NCBI RefSeq assembly: GCF_022829295.1
Contig: NZ_JAKSYH010000049.1
Location: forward strand, 90,581-154,580
Direction of reading: 5' to 3'
DNA length: 64,000 bases
Origin: Methylobacterium sp. J-088
GTDB taxonomy: Bacteria; Pseudomonadota; Alphaproteobacteria; Rhizobiales; Beijerinckiaceae
Shown: positions 53,663 through 62,558 of the stretch, one piece after another
Numbering within the stretch: the first letter of the stretch is position 1
Layout of the letters: every line of letters begins with the position of its first letter
Notes under the pieces: generated by a model
What the model was told of the DNA's origin: nothing
Databases searched by the model: none
The model's input: only the letters and a program-made list of their open reading frames with translations
Translations under genes and position numbers: made by a program

Positions 53663-55255
53663 TCAAGCCCGCCGCACATTCCAGAAGGTGCTGAAGCCCT
53701 TCAGAATACCTGTGAGGTCGCGCTTGGCCGCCGTGGCGTAGAAGGCTTGCCCCAGCGGCATGAAGGGCACCTCGGCCATCGCCCGTGCCTGGATGTCCCT
53801 GCAGATCGCCCGCTGCTGCGCGGGGTCGCCGCTCGCCAGCCACTGGGCGCGCAGATCCTCCACCCGTGCGTCGGTCGGCCAGCCGAACCACGCGCGCTCG
53901 CCGGTGCCGCGCAATGCCAGGTAGCCCGCGGGGTCAAGCAGGTCCTGGCCGGAGAAGGTCGTAAAGAACGCGCTCCAGCCACCCTGCGCGACCGGCTCCT
54001 TCTTAGCGCGGCGCTGCACCACGGTGCCCCAGTCGGTAACCTGCGGGTCGACGTTCATGCCGACGCGACGCATCAGGTCGGCCGCCACCTCGCCGAGCGC
54101 CTGGAGCTTGGGGCTGTCGGTCGAGATCAGCACCACCGCGCGCTCGCCCCGATAGCCCGCCGTCTCCAGCGCGCGCTTGGCCTCCTCCACCGGCCGCGGG
54201 CTCGTCAGGACGTCGAGGCCGGCCTCGCTCGCCATCGGCGTGCCGGGCGGGAAGACGCCGACCCCGTCGCGCCATAGGGCGCGGTCCTCGCCCATCATCG
54301 CCAGCATGAAGTCCTCCTGGCGCACGGCCGAGAGGACGGCGCGGCGCACGCCCGGATTGTCGAAGGGCGGGTGCAGGTGATTCACCCGCATCAGGGCGAC
54401 GTTGCCGAGGGGATCGCCCTGGAAGACCTGGAGGTCGCGACTGCGGCGCAGGATCGGCAACAGGTCGGTGGGTGGATTGTAGAACATGTCGACCTCGCCT
54501 GCGACGAGGGCGTTGACGGCGGTGGCCGCGTCCGGCTGGACGAGCCACTCGACCCGGTCGAAATGCACGATCTTCGGCCCGGCGGTACCGCTCGGCGTCC
54601 CGGTCTCGCGCGGGCGATAGCCCTCGAACCGGGTGTACACGGCGCGCGCGCCGACGACGCGCTCGTCCGCCTTGAAGCGGAACGGGCCGCTCCCGACGAT
54701 CTCGGTGAGCTGGGTGAAGGCGTCGGTCCGTGCCAGCCGCTCGGGCATGATTGCGGGGTAGGGAGCGCCGTTGCGGGCCAGGGCGTAGGGCAAGAGCGGG
54801 AAGGGCCGCTTGAGGCGGAAGCGGATGGTGCCGTCGTCGGGTGCCGCGAGTTCGTCGGTCACGGCCATCAGCGCCCCGCCGAAGGCGTCACGGCGCGCCC
54901 AGCGCACGAGGCTCGCGACGCAATCGCGGGCGAGTACGGCCGAGCCATCGTGGAAGTTCAGTCCCGGCCGTAGCGTGAGATCCCAGGTGAGGCCATCGTC
55001 CGAGACCGTGTGGCCGGCGAGCATCTGGGGCTGGGGCGTCAGCCGTTCGTCGAGGGCGAACAGCGTGTCGTAGACCATCGCCGCGTGGTCGCGGGTGACG
55101 TAGGCGGTGCTCCAGGTGGGGTCGAGGACCGTGACGTCGGTGTAGGACACGTAGCGCAGGACGCGTGTGCCTTGCGCGGCGACGCGGACCGGCCGTGCGA
55201 TGCCCGCGGTGAGGGCCGGGGCCGCTGCGAGCCGGAGGAAACGACGGCGATCCAT
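53663..55255 (-). CDS. Family 5 extracellular solute-binding protein (orphan)
   Basis: The 530-residue protein begins with a Tat-like signal (DRRRFLRLAAAPALTAGIA) and has the peptide/nickel-binding fold: VSDDGLTWDLTLRPGLNFHD, GSGPFRFKADERVVG, VRRAVLSAVRQEDFM. It heads a unit with two amidases, so the ligand may be an amide or short peptide. No permease or ATPase is linked; it may share another Dpp system such as the one at 15.0-18.9 kb. It is divergent from the aspartate dehydrogenase-like gene. Confidence 0.83.
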   Translation of the reverse strand: MDRRRFLRLAAAPALTAGIARPVRVAAQGTRVLRYVSYTDVTVLDPTWSTAYVTRDHAAMVYDTLFALDERLTPQPQMLAGHTVSDDGLTWDLTLRPGLNFHDGSAVLARDCVASLVRWARRDAFGGALMAVTDELAAPDDGTIRFRLKRPFPLLPYALARNGAPYPAIMPERLARTDAFTQLTEIVGSGPFRFKADERVVGARAVYTRFEGYRPRETGTPSGTAGPKIVHFDRVEWLVQPDAATAVNALVAGEVDMFYNPPTDLLPILRRSRDLQVFQGDPLGNVALMRVNHLHPPFDNPGVRRAVLSAVRQEDFMLAMMGEDRALWRDGVGVFPPGTPMASEAGLDVLTSPRPVEEAKRALETAGYRGERAVVLISTDSPKLQALGEVAADLMRRVGMNVDPQVTDWGTVVQRRAKKEPVAQGGWSAFFTTFSGQDLLDPAGYLALRGTGERAWFGWPTDARVEDLRAQWLASGDPAQQRAICRDIQARAMAEVPFMPLGQAFYATAAKRDLTGILKGFSTFWNVRRA

Positions 55256-55470
55256 CCTGCACCTCGTCGAGCACGCACGCGCCCGGCGCGCCGGTCAGGG
55301 TCACATCCCCAGGGGCACATGGCAAGCCGCATGCCGGCGGCGCGTTCGGGCCTAGCAGCCGGTTGATCGACGGTCCAAGATGGAGCCGATCCGCGTCATC
55401 GTTCGGCACAGCCGATGCGTAAGGGTGGCGGTGGCCGGCCGTTCCGGCCTGGATAAAGCGGAACCCCAGC

Positions 55471-56316
55471 ATGCCGCCGCAGGAAGCAGCCAGATCGCCG
55501 GTCCGCGGTGGGCGCGTCGCGATCGCCGGCCTCGGCACCGTCGGGCGCGCCGTAGCGCGCGCACTCGACGGGGGGGCCATCCCCGGACTGAGCCTGACCG
55601 CCGTCGCGGTCCGCGACGCCGGCAAAGCCCGCGCCGAGCTCGCGGCGCTCGCTGAACCGCCCGAGGTCGTCACAGCGTTCGACGGTCTGGAGCCGCGGGC
55701 CGACATCGTGCTGGAATGCGCGCCGTCCCAGCACCTCCCCGCGATCGTGCGGCCGTTCGTGACGGCGGGCAAAACCGCCGTCGTGTTGAGCTGCGGGGCG
55801 CTCCTCGACCACGAGGACCTCGTGGCGGCGGCGCGTGCCCACGGCGGGCAGATCGTCGTGCCGACCGGCGCCTTACTCGGTCTCGACGCCGTGACGGCCG
55901 CCGCGGAGGGAACGATCCACACCGTGCGGATGATCACCCGCAAGCCCGTGCGCGGCCTCGTCGGCGCGCCCTACCTCGTGGAGAACGGCATCGCGATCGC
56001 CGGCATCACCGAGCCGATGCGGGTCTTCTCGGGCAGCCCGCGCGAGGCGGCCCGGGGGTTTCCGGCCAACCTCAACGTCGCGGTCGCGCTCTCGCTCGCC
56101 GGCATCGGACCGGATCGGACCGAACTCGAGATCTGGGCGGACCCGAACCTCGACCGCAACACCCACCGCATCGAGGTCGAGGCCGACGCGGCGCGGTTCT
56201 CCATGACGATCGAGAACGTGCCGACCGACGAAAACCCCCGTACGGGCCGCATCACGGCCCTGTCGGTCATCGCCTACCTGCGCAAGCTCGCCGCCCCGCT
56301 CCGGGTCGGCACCTGA
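55471..56316 (+). CDS. L-aspartate dehydrogenase-like NAD(P) oxidoreductase (NadX family)
   Basis: The 281-residue protein has an N-terminal dinucleotide motif VAIAGLGTVGRAVARALD near residue 16, ADIVLECAPSQHL, and VVPTGALLGLDAVTAAAEG, which matches the NadX substrate loop. A late NLNVAVALSLAGIGPD and a histidine in RNTHRIEVE complete the pattern. NadX oxidises L-aspartate to iminoaspartate, usually for NAD synthesis, but no nadA or nadC is nearby. Adjacent MFS and amidase genes suggest a catabolic use. Cofactor and substrate need assay. Confidence 0.8.
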   Translation: MPPQEAARSPVRGGRVAIAGLGTVGRAVARALDGGAIPGLSLTAVAVRDAGKARAELAALAEPPEVVTAFDGLEPRADIVLECAPSQHLPAIVRPFVTAGKTAVVLSCGALLDHEDLVAAARAHGGQIVVPTGALLGLDAVTAAAEGTIHTVRMITRKPVRGLVGAPYLVENGIAIAGITEPMRVFSGSPREAARGFPANLNVAVALSLAGIGPDRTELEIWADPNLDRNTHRIEVEADAARFSMTIENVPTDENPRTGRITALSVIAYLRKLAAPLRVGT

Positions 56317-56405
56317 CGGGCCGGGCTGGCACAGCCCGTGCTGCCGGTCGCCTGCGCCCGGACCAGCATCCGCGCGCGGATGCCCCCTCAGACCCGGAGC
56401 GGCCC

Positions 56406-57725
56406 GTGACATCGACGAGCGACGACACCCCGTCCGAGATCGAGCGGGCGACGATGCGGCGCGTCACGCTCCGGATCATGCCGCTCTTGATGCTGGGCTT
56501 CCTCGTCGCCTTCATCGACCGGGTCAATGTCGGCTTCGCGGCGCTGCAGATGAACGCCGATGCCGGCCTCTCGGCCTCGGTCTTCGGCCTGGGCGCGGGC
56601 CTGTTCTTCGTCGCCTACTTCCTGTTCGAGGTGCCCTCGAACCTGATGCTCGAGCGGTTCGGCGCCCGCCTGTGGCTGGCCCGGATCATGATCACCTGGG
56701 GGTTGATCTCCGCGGCCACCGCGCTCGTCGTCGGACCGGTCTCGTTCTGCGCGGTCCGCTTCCTGCTGGGCGCGGCTGAAGCCGGATTCTATCCCGGCGT
56801 GATCTTCTACCTGACGCGCTGGTTCCCGAAGGCCTATCGCGCCCGGGTAATCGCCCTCTTCGCGGTGGCCGTGCCCCTGTCGAACTTCGTCGGCTCGCCG
56901 CTCTCGGCGGCGCTGCTCGGGCTCGACGGCTGGCTGAATCTGCGCGGTTGGCAGCTGATGTCGATCGTCGAGGCGATGCCGGCCGTGGTGCTGGGCTTGC
57001 TCGTCCTTCGGTTCCTCCCGGAGGGCCCGGACCGGGCGCCCTGGCTCGACGCGGCGCAGCGCGGCTGGCTCACCGGACGTTTGGACGCCGAGCGCGCGGA
57101 GCAGCCGCTGGTCCGGCCGTCCGTCTGGCGGGTGATCCTCGATCGACGCGTGCTGGCGGCCGGCCTGATCTTCGCCGGCAGTGTCGGGGCGAGCGCGTGC
57201 CTGTCGATCTGGCAGCCGCAGATCTTCAAGTCCTATGGCCTCTCAACCATGGAGATCGGCCTGCTCAACTCGGTGCCGTTCGGGGTCGCGGCCGGGCTGA
57301 TGGTGCTCTGGGCCCGACGCTCGGACCGCACGGGGGAGCGGGCCTGGCACGTGGCCGGGCCGCAGGCGCTCACCGCGCTTTGCCTCGCGGCGGCGCTGGC
57401 CGCGCAGGGGTTCGGATCGACGGTCGCGATCCTGTTCCTCGCGATCCTGGGGACCTACGCCGTCAAGGGCCCATTCTGGGCCATGGTCACGGAATGGCTG
57501 CCGCCGGGCGCGTCCGCGGCCGGGATCGCGCAGATCAACGCCATCGGCAATCTCGGTGCCTTCATCGGGACGTTCCTGATGGGCTTGATCAAGGATGCGA
57601 GCGGCAGCTACGCGCTGGGCCTGCTGCCGCTCGCCCTGGTCACGGCCACGGGCGCCGCGCTCGCGGTGGGATTAGGCCGCACGCGCCCCCCGCTGATCCC
57701 CGTCCTACCGGGCGAGCGGGCGTAG
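56406..57725 (+). CDS. MFS transporter of the anion:cation symporter family (second copy)
   Basis: The 439-residue protein has twelve predicted helices and family motifs FIDRVNVGFAALQMN and RFLLGAAEAGFYPGVIFYL. It aligns along its length with the transporter at 46608-47963, sharing LDGWL, SIWQPQ/SLWQPQ, GIAQINA and IKDA motifs. GTG 56406 has GGAG about seven bases upstream. It lies 89 bases after the aspartate-dehydrogenase-like gene and probably imports that enzyme's substrate or a precursor. Confidence 0.85.
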   Translation: MTSTSDDTPSEIERATMRRVTLRIMPLLMLGFLVAFIDRVNVGFAALQMNADAGLSASVFGLGAGLFFVAYFLFEVPSNLMLERFGARLWLARIMITWGLISAATALVVGPVSFCAVRFLLGAAEAGFYPGVIFYLTRWFPKAYRARVIALFAVAVPLSNFVGSPLSAALLGLDGWLNLRGWQLMSIVEAMPAVVLGLLVLRFLPEGPDRAPWLDAAQRGWLTGRLDAERAEQPLVRPSVWRVILDRRVLAAGLIFAGSVGASACLSIWQPQIFKSYGLSTMEIGLLNSVPFGVAAGLMVLWARRSDRTGERAWHVAGPQALTALCLAAALAAQGFGSTVAILFLAILGTYAVKGPFWAMVTEWLPPGASAAGIAQINAIGNLGAFIGTFLMGLIKDASGSYALGLLPLALVTATGAALAVGLGRTRPPLIPVLPGERA

Positions 57726-58072
57726 GCCGCAACGCTCGCCCGGCGAGGCAGGATGAGGGGCAAGTCCCGGCTTCGAGCACCGCCCGCTCCGCGCTCTGTG
57801 GCCGACAGCCCGCCCTCGCTGTCCGGGCTCACTTCCCCAGGCGCCCGAGCGGCGATGCCACGAGGAGAGGCGTCCCGGTGCCACCGTATCTGGCGTCTCC
57901 GGGGCCGCGCCCGGACGGGGGAGGGCGCGACGGGGGAGGGCGCGACAGGCGGGGAGGCGGACAGCGGCCGGACGCAGCCCATCGTGTGTAGAGTGCGGCG
58001 CTCCGCGTTCCGCAATCCGACGCATCCCGTCGGTTCGCGCGATCGCGGGCGTTGCGCCCGAGGAGAAATTCC
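57726..58072. other. Noncoding stretch before the ModA-like gene
   Basis: These 347 bases hold a 15-base tandem repeat (57914-57943) and the presumed ModA-like promoter, with a good GAGGAG site just before 58073. Frames reading through it lack ribosome sites and similarity. Confidence 0.5.
57914..57943 (+). repeat. 15-base tandem repeat
   Basis: GACGGGGGAGGGCGC occurs twice in direct succession, with a degenerate third unit (GACAGGCGGGGAGGC) following. It lies in intergenic DNA 130 bases upstream of the ModA-like start. Confidence 0.6.
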
Positions 58073-58840
58073 ATGTGCCGAGCTCAGCTGCTGTCGATCG
58101 CCTGCTGCATGGCAGCGCTTAGCCCGCCCGCGGCGGCGGCCGACATCCGTGTGCTCGCAACGGGCGTCTACGCGTCCAGCCTGCGCGCCCTCGCCGGGCC
58201 GTTCGAGGCAATGACCGGCGATCACCTCGTCCTGACGATCACCAATGCGGGCGGCGTCCTCGCCAAGCTTGCCGCGCACGAAGACGCCGACGTGGTCATG
58301 ACCGCCTCGGCCGGCATCGACGCGCTGGTCGCGCGGGGCGACGTCCGGCCGGAGACCAAGTTCGATGTCGCACGTATGCGGCTCGTCGCCGCCGTCAAAT
58401 CCGGGGCCGCGCTCCCCGACCTGACGGGCGCGGCAGGTTTCCGCACCGCGCTCCTTGCGGCGCCCGCCGTGGCCTACATCGATCCCAAGGGCGGCGGCTC
58501 GGCGGGCGCCTTCTTCGACGGGATGCTGACTCGGTTCGGCCTCGCTGAGGCCGTGCAGGCCAGAGCGGTGCTCTGCGCCACCGGCCCCGAGGTGGCATCT
58601 GCCGTCGCCTCGGGCCGGGCAGCGATCGGGCTGACACAGGCCAGCGAGCTCATCGACGCACCAGGTGTGGCGTTCGCGGGGTTCCTGCCCGAGGCCGTCA
58701 ACACGTGGACGCCCTACGCCGCCGCCGTCACGACAAAGACGCAGGACCCGAGCGCGGCACGCGCCTTCATCGCCTTCGTGACCGGACCGAACGGGAGCGC
58801 CCGGCTGAAGCAGGCGGGTTGGGACGTCCCGCCACGCTGA
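58073..58840 (+). CDS. ModA-like periplasmic substrate-binding protein
   Basis: The 255-residue protein has a signal peptide (about 1-23, ending PAAAA) and a type 2 periplasmic fold like molybdate-binding ModA: DIRVLATGVYASSLRALAGPFEAMTG, ITNAGGVLAKLA, VVMTASAGIDAL and ASAVASGRAAIGLTQASEL. The canonical ModA serine pair is not obvious, and many such proteins bind other ligands. GAGGAG precedes the ATG. No modB or modC is present, so it is an orphan. Confidence 0.78.
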   Translation: MCRAQLLSIACCMAALSPPAAAADIRVLATGVYASSLRALAGPFEAMTGDHLVLTITNAGGVLAKLAAHEDADVVMTASAGIDALVARGDVRPETKFDVARMRLVAAVKSGAALPDLTGAAGFRTALLAAPAVAYIDPKGGGSAGAFFDGMLTRFGLAEAVQARAVLCATGPEVASAVASGRAAIGLTQASELIDAPGVAFAGFLPEAVNTWTPYAAAVTTKTQDPSAARAFIAFVTGPNGSARLKQAGWDVPPR

Positions 58841-58888
58841 GGGAAGGACCCGTATCAGCGGGACATCCGAGGGATTCAGCGTTCTCGA

Positions 58889-59686
58889 TCAACCGGCGAG
58901 GAAGGCGAGCAGGCGCGCGTTGAACGCCTCCGCGCTATCCAGAGACGAGATGTGCGCGGCCCCAGGGATGATCGTGAATTGCGAATCGGCCATGCCGTCG
59001 CTGACCTCGCGCGCGACGGCGGGCGGGAACAGCCTGTCCTCTTCGCCGGCGATCACCAGGGTGGGATGCCCGATACCCTGGAGGCGGCCCGCGACGTCGA
59101 ACGCGCGCATGCCGAGGGCGACGTTCGCGAGCGAGGACCCGCTGTGTCGCTCGGCCAAGCGGCACCAGGTCGCGTAAGTCGCGCGTCCGGCCGAGCTTTC
59201 CCGGTACTGCGCGTTGAGCATCACGGGCCACGTCGCTTGGAAGCGTTGGAGCGGCCCGCCCGGCTGATGAAACATCTCGACCCAGCCGGCGACGAGATCC
59301 GCCGTCGCCGGGTCGTTGAACGCGGCCCGCGAGTTGGCCACGACCAGCCGGTCGACCCGCTGCGGCTGCTCGAGCGCGAGCGTCAGCGCGATCATGCCGC
59401 CGAGCGACAAGCCGCAGACCGAGGCGCGCGCGATCGCGAGATGGTCGAGCAACCCGATCACATCCCGGGTCAGATCGCCCACGGTGGTGACGTCGGCGGC
59501 GGGATCCGACAGGCCGTGCCCGCGCAAATCGGGCAGGATCACACTGTAGCCGGCGAACACCAGGGCGGCGACCTGGTTCATCCAGGACCACCCGGCGTTC
59601 GTGAAACCGTGAATCAGCATTACGGGATCGCCCCGGCCGAGCACCTCGTAGTGCAGCCGGCGTCCGTCGCGTTCGAAATGCGGCAT
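58889..59686 (-). CDS. Alpha/beta-fold hydrolase (3-oxoadipate enol-lactonase-like)
   Basis: The 265-residue protein has oxyanion motif LIHGFTNAGWSW near residue 25, nucleophile elbow GLSLGGM near residue 94, a catalytic aspartate in AGEEDRLFPP and histidine in PGAAHISSLD. This is the PcaD/epoxide-hydrolase-type layout. Enol-lactone or ester substrates are likely. It is four bases past the frameshifted MFS gene, as the last gene of that unit. Confidence 0.82.
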   Translation of the reverse strand: MPHFERDGRRLHYEVLGRGDPVMLIHGFTNAGWSWMNQVAALVFAGYSVILPDLRGHGLSDPAADVTTVGDLTRDVIGLLDHLAIARASVCGLSLGGMIALTLALEQPQRVDRLVVANSRAAFNDPATADLVAGWVEMFHQPGGPLQRFQATWPVMLNAQYRESSAGRATYATWCRLAERHSGSSLANVALGMRAFDVAGRLQGIGHPTLVIAGEEDRLFPPAVAREVSDGMADSQFTIIPGAAHISSLDSAEAFNARLLAFLAG

Positions 59687-59690
59687 CGTC

Positions 59691-61048
59691 TCACACCTGA
59701 CCCGTCGTCCCAGCGAGTTCCGCCGCGACCGCTTCCAGCGATTTGCCGCGCGTCTCGTAGCCGAGGAGGTAGCCCCCGACACCCCCGATCAGCAGCAGGA
59801 CGCCCAAGGCGGTGAAGAAGGCGTAGTTGGGGGCGCCGCTGCCCAGCATCCATCCGAGCATCGGCGCCGCGACGATCCCGCCGATCCTCTGCCAGGCCGC
59901 GGCCCAGCCCGTCCCGACCGCGCGGTACCGCGTCGGGTAGACCTCGCTCGTGTAGGCGAAGAGTGGACCGCCCGCACCGCCCGAAGCGAAGAACGCCGTC
60001 AGCGCGCCGAGCCCGAGGATGGACCAGGATTCGGTGGCCTGTCCCCACGCGAACATGAGGAGACCCCCGACGCAGAGGAACACGGGAACGGTCGTGCGCC
60101 GCCCCCAGCGATCCAGCAGCAGGCCGCCCGCGATGTTGCCCAGCGCGCCCGTCCCGGCGATCAGTCCGGTGAACGCGAAGCTTTTGACCACCGGAAAGCC
60201 CATCCGCGCGAAGATCGACGGCAGCCAGATCGCCACGGCGAAGAACACCGCCCCGCCGGTGAGCTGCATCAGCCAGATGCTCGCGGTCGGCCGCAGATAG
60301 CCGCCGCGCAGAATTGCACTCAGGTGCGCCGGCTCGGCCGGCGGTCGATGTCGGGGCGGCGGAAGCGTCCGTGGGTCGATGGTGCTGAGACCATCGACAA
60401 TGCGGCCGGCCTGTTCGAGACGTCCGCGGGCGATGAGGAAGCGGACCGACTCGGGTAGCATCACCCAGAGCACGATCAGAACGAGGCCTGGAACGGCTCC
60501 CGCGATGAACATCCCCCGCCACGTGAACGCCGGGATGATGAAGAGGGCGACCATCGCCGCGAGGAAGCTCGAGCCTTGCCAGAACGCCACGGTCGAGGCG
60601 AGCATGAGGCCGCGCCGGCGCGTCGGGATGAACTCGGAGAGGTACGTGAAGACGAGCGGCACCTCCGCCCCAAACCGATACCCTGGAGGATCCGCAGCAC
60701 CAGGAGTGAGTCGTGGTTCCAGGCGAACGCGACGGCGCAGCTGAGGGCGCAATAGGCGGTGATCGCGCCGACCATCGTCCACTTGCGTCCGAACCGGTCG
60801 GCGAGGAAGCCAACACAGGTCGAGCCGATCAGCATGCCGATGAAGACGCTCGAGGCGAGGATGCCGGCCTGAGCCGGGCTAAGCGCGAAGGCCGCGACGA
60901 TGCCGGGCAGCGCGAAGCCCATCATGTTGATGTCGAAGCCGTCGAACAGATGGCCGAGCGCGGCCGTCACGTACATGCGCCAGTGTTTGGGCGTGAGCGC
61001 TGATCGATCGAGGCTTTCGAGCAGCTGACCCGAGTTTATCTGTGGCAT
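59691..61048 (-). pseudogene. MFS transporter (aromatic acid:H+ symporter type), frameshifted
   Basis: The N-terminal third (LGHLFDGFDINMMGFALPGI, GFLADRFGRKWTM, LRILQGIGLG) and the C-terminal two thirds (LVFTYLSEFIPTRRRG, then GGLLLDRWGRRTT and ETRGKSLE) are each typical of the MFS sugar/aromatic acid symporter group but lie in different phases. The break is at the four-base G run (C at 60668-60671); one extra G would read GIGLGAEVPL and restore a protein of about 450 residues. The start is uncertain (ATG 61048 or ATG 61126). It may be a pseudogene or a base-calling error. Confidence 0.78.
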
Positions 61049-61367
61049 CGTATTCAGCAACTCGACTGTCTTAATTGTTTCGTCTCTTCGCTCGAATATC
61101 GCTGCAAATTCGGGTCCATCACCCATCGACTTGTCGCCCCGGTGCTTCAGGCCGCTCGGCGCTGAGCGTTCGGCAGAGTGCGCAGCGCGCGTTATCGGGC
61201 GCGCGGGTGACGAGCGGCGCAGGAGGCTCCCCGCGCCGCTTCGCGGACTGACCGGGCAGAATCCGGGGCCGTGTCGTCGCGCCAGCAGACTTTGCCCGAT
61301 CCCGAGACGTCGCGACGCTCCACGCGGGCCTGAGCGCTCCCGTGCCAGGCCCCGGACGCCGCGCCGC
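61049..61367. other. Intergenic stretch between MFS and Ldh-family genes
   Basis: These 319 bases may include the first codons of the frameshifted MFS gene (if it starts at 61126) and its promoter. I see no other gene, repeat or hairpin of note. Confidence 0.4.
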
Positions 61368-62423
61368 TCAGGAGAACGGAAGCCGGTCCGCGAGCCCGAT
61401 CTCGCCCGCGAGTGTCCGCAAGTCGTCCAGCGTATCGTCGGGCAGCTGCAACCCGGCGCGCCGATGATCGGCATCGTTTCGAGCCTCGATCTCGCCGGGA
61501 TAGAAGACCTCGTCGTATCCCTGTGCCAGCGGGACGGCCTTCAGGCCCGCGATCATCTCGTCCATGCGCGTGCCGAAGTTCTCGATCGGCTGGAATGCCG
61601 CGATATCGAGGGCGATCATCAGGTGACCGGCGCCGCTGCGTTCCCGGGCCTGATACGGCCCGTGCACCCCGGGTCCGAAGGCGCTGCCGCTGAGAACCCC
61701 CGAGAGCATGTCCATCGCGACCGAGATGGCATAGCCCTTGTGCTGCGCCATGGGCAGGATGATGCCGTCGATCGCCTCCTGCGGATCGATGGTCGGCGCG
61801 CCCTCAGCGTTGATCGCCCAGCCTTCCGGGATCGTTTGCCCCCTCTGACGCGCGAGGTAGATCTTGCCGCGGGCCACGCCCGTGTTGGCGATGTCGAGCA
61901 CCAGAGGCGCGTGGGTGCCGGCGGGTGCGGCCCAGGACCACGGATTGTTGCCGACGACCTTCCGCCGCCCGCCCCAGGGCGCCATGGCGGGGCTGGCGTT
62001 CGTCGAGAGAAAACCGACGCAGTCCGCGCGCGCCGCCATCAGCGTGAAGTACATCGCGGTTCCGAAGTGGTTCGAGTTGCGGACCGCCACGGCGCCGATA
62101 CCGTGCCGCTTTGCTCGATCGACCGCTTCCTGCGCCGCGCGGGCAGCCGAGATCTGTCCCATGGCCTCGCGGCCGTCGAGGACCGCGATCGCACCGCCGT
62201 CGACCACGAGTTCGGGTTCGGCGAGCGAGTCGCAGACGCCGGCCCGCAACCGGGCCATGTACCAGGGCAAGCGCATGACGCCGTGCGACTGGTGCCCCCA
62301 GAGATCGGCCTGCACGAGCGTGTCGGCGCACAGCGCCGCCCGATCCTCCGGCATGCCGGTGGTCGCGTAGGCGGCCGTCGCGAAGGCGCGCAGCCGGTCT
62401 GGGGAAATTCGCTCGTCGGTCAT
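61368..62423 (-). CDS. Ldh/Mdh-family (LDH2) NAD(P)-dependent 2-hydroxyacid dehydrogenase
   Basis: The 351-residue protein belongs to the LDH2/MDH2 family unrelated to Rossmann dehydrogenases: ADLWGHQSHGVMRLPWYM with the catalytic histidine near residue 47, RNSNHFGTAMYF, NASPAMAPWGG and NNPWSWAAP. Members act on lactate, malate, sulfolactate, ureidoglycolate or 2,3-diketogulonate. The substrate cannot be read from sequence. It is 135 bases downstream of a lactonase gene on the same strand. Confidence 0.83.
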   Translation of the reverse strand: MTDERISPDRLRAFATAAYATTGMPEDRAALCADTLVQADLWGHQSHGVMRLPWYMARLRAGVCDSLAEPELVVDGGAIAVLDGREAMGQISAARAAQEAVDRAKRHGIGAVAVRNSNHFGTAMYFTLMAARADCVGFLSTNASPAMAPWGGRRKVVGNNPWSWAAPAGTHAPLVLDIANTGVARGKIYLARQRGQTIPEGWAINAEGAPTIDPQEAIDGIILPMAQHKGYAISVAMDMLSGVLSGSAFGPGVHGPYQARERSGAGHLMIALDIAAFQPIENFGTRMDEMIAGLKAVPLAQGYDEVFYPGEIEARNDADHRRAGLQLPDDTLDDLRTLAGEIGLADRLPFS

Positions 62424-62558
62424 GGGCGCGGATCCGGGGTCGGACGGGGATTCGATCTGTGAAGAGAAAGGCCACCATCCACCGCCGGGTTCGGCAGGCG
62501 GGGCGGCGCGCGGCCCTCCGCCATGCAGCGAACGGCTCTGGCGCGGAGCGCTGATCCA

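Noticed and set aside
61368..62423. Sulfolactate dehydrogenase (ComC) linked to the sulfonate theme
   Set aside because: The LDH2 family covers many substrates and the neighbours here are a lactonase and sugar-type transporters, 46 kb from the taurine genes. There is no specific support.
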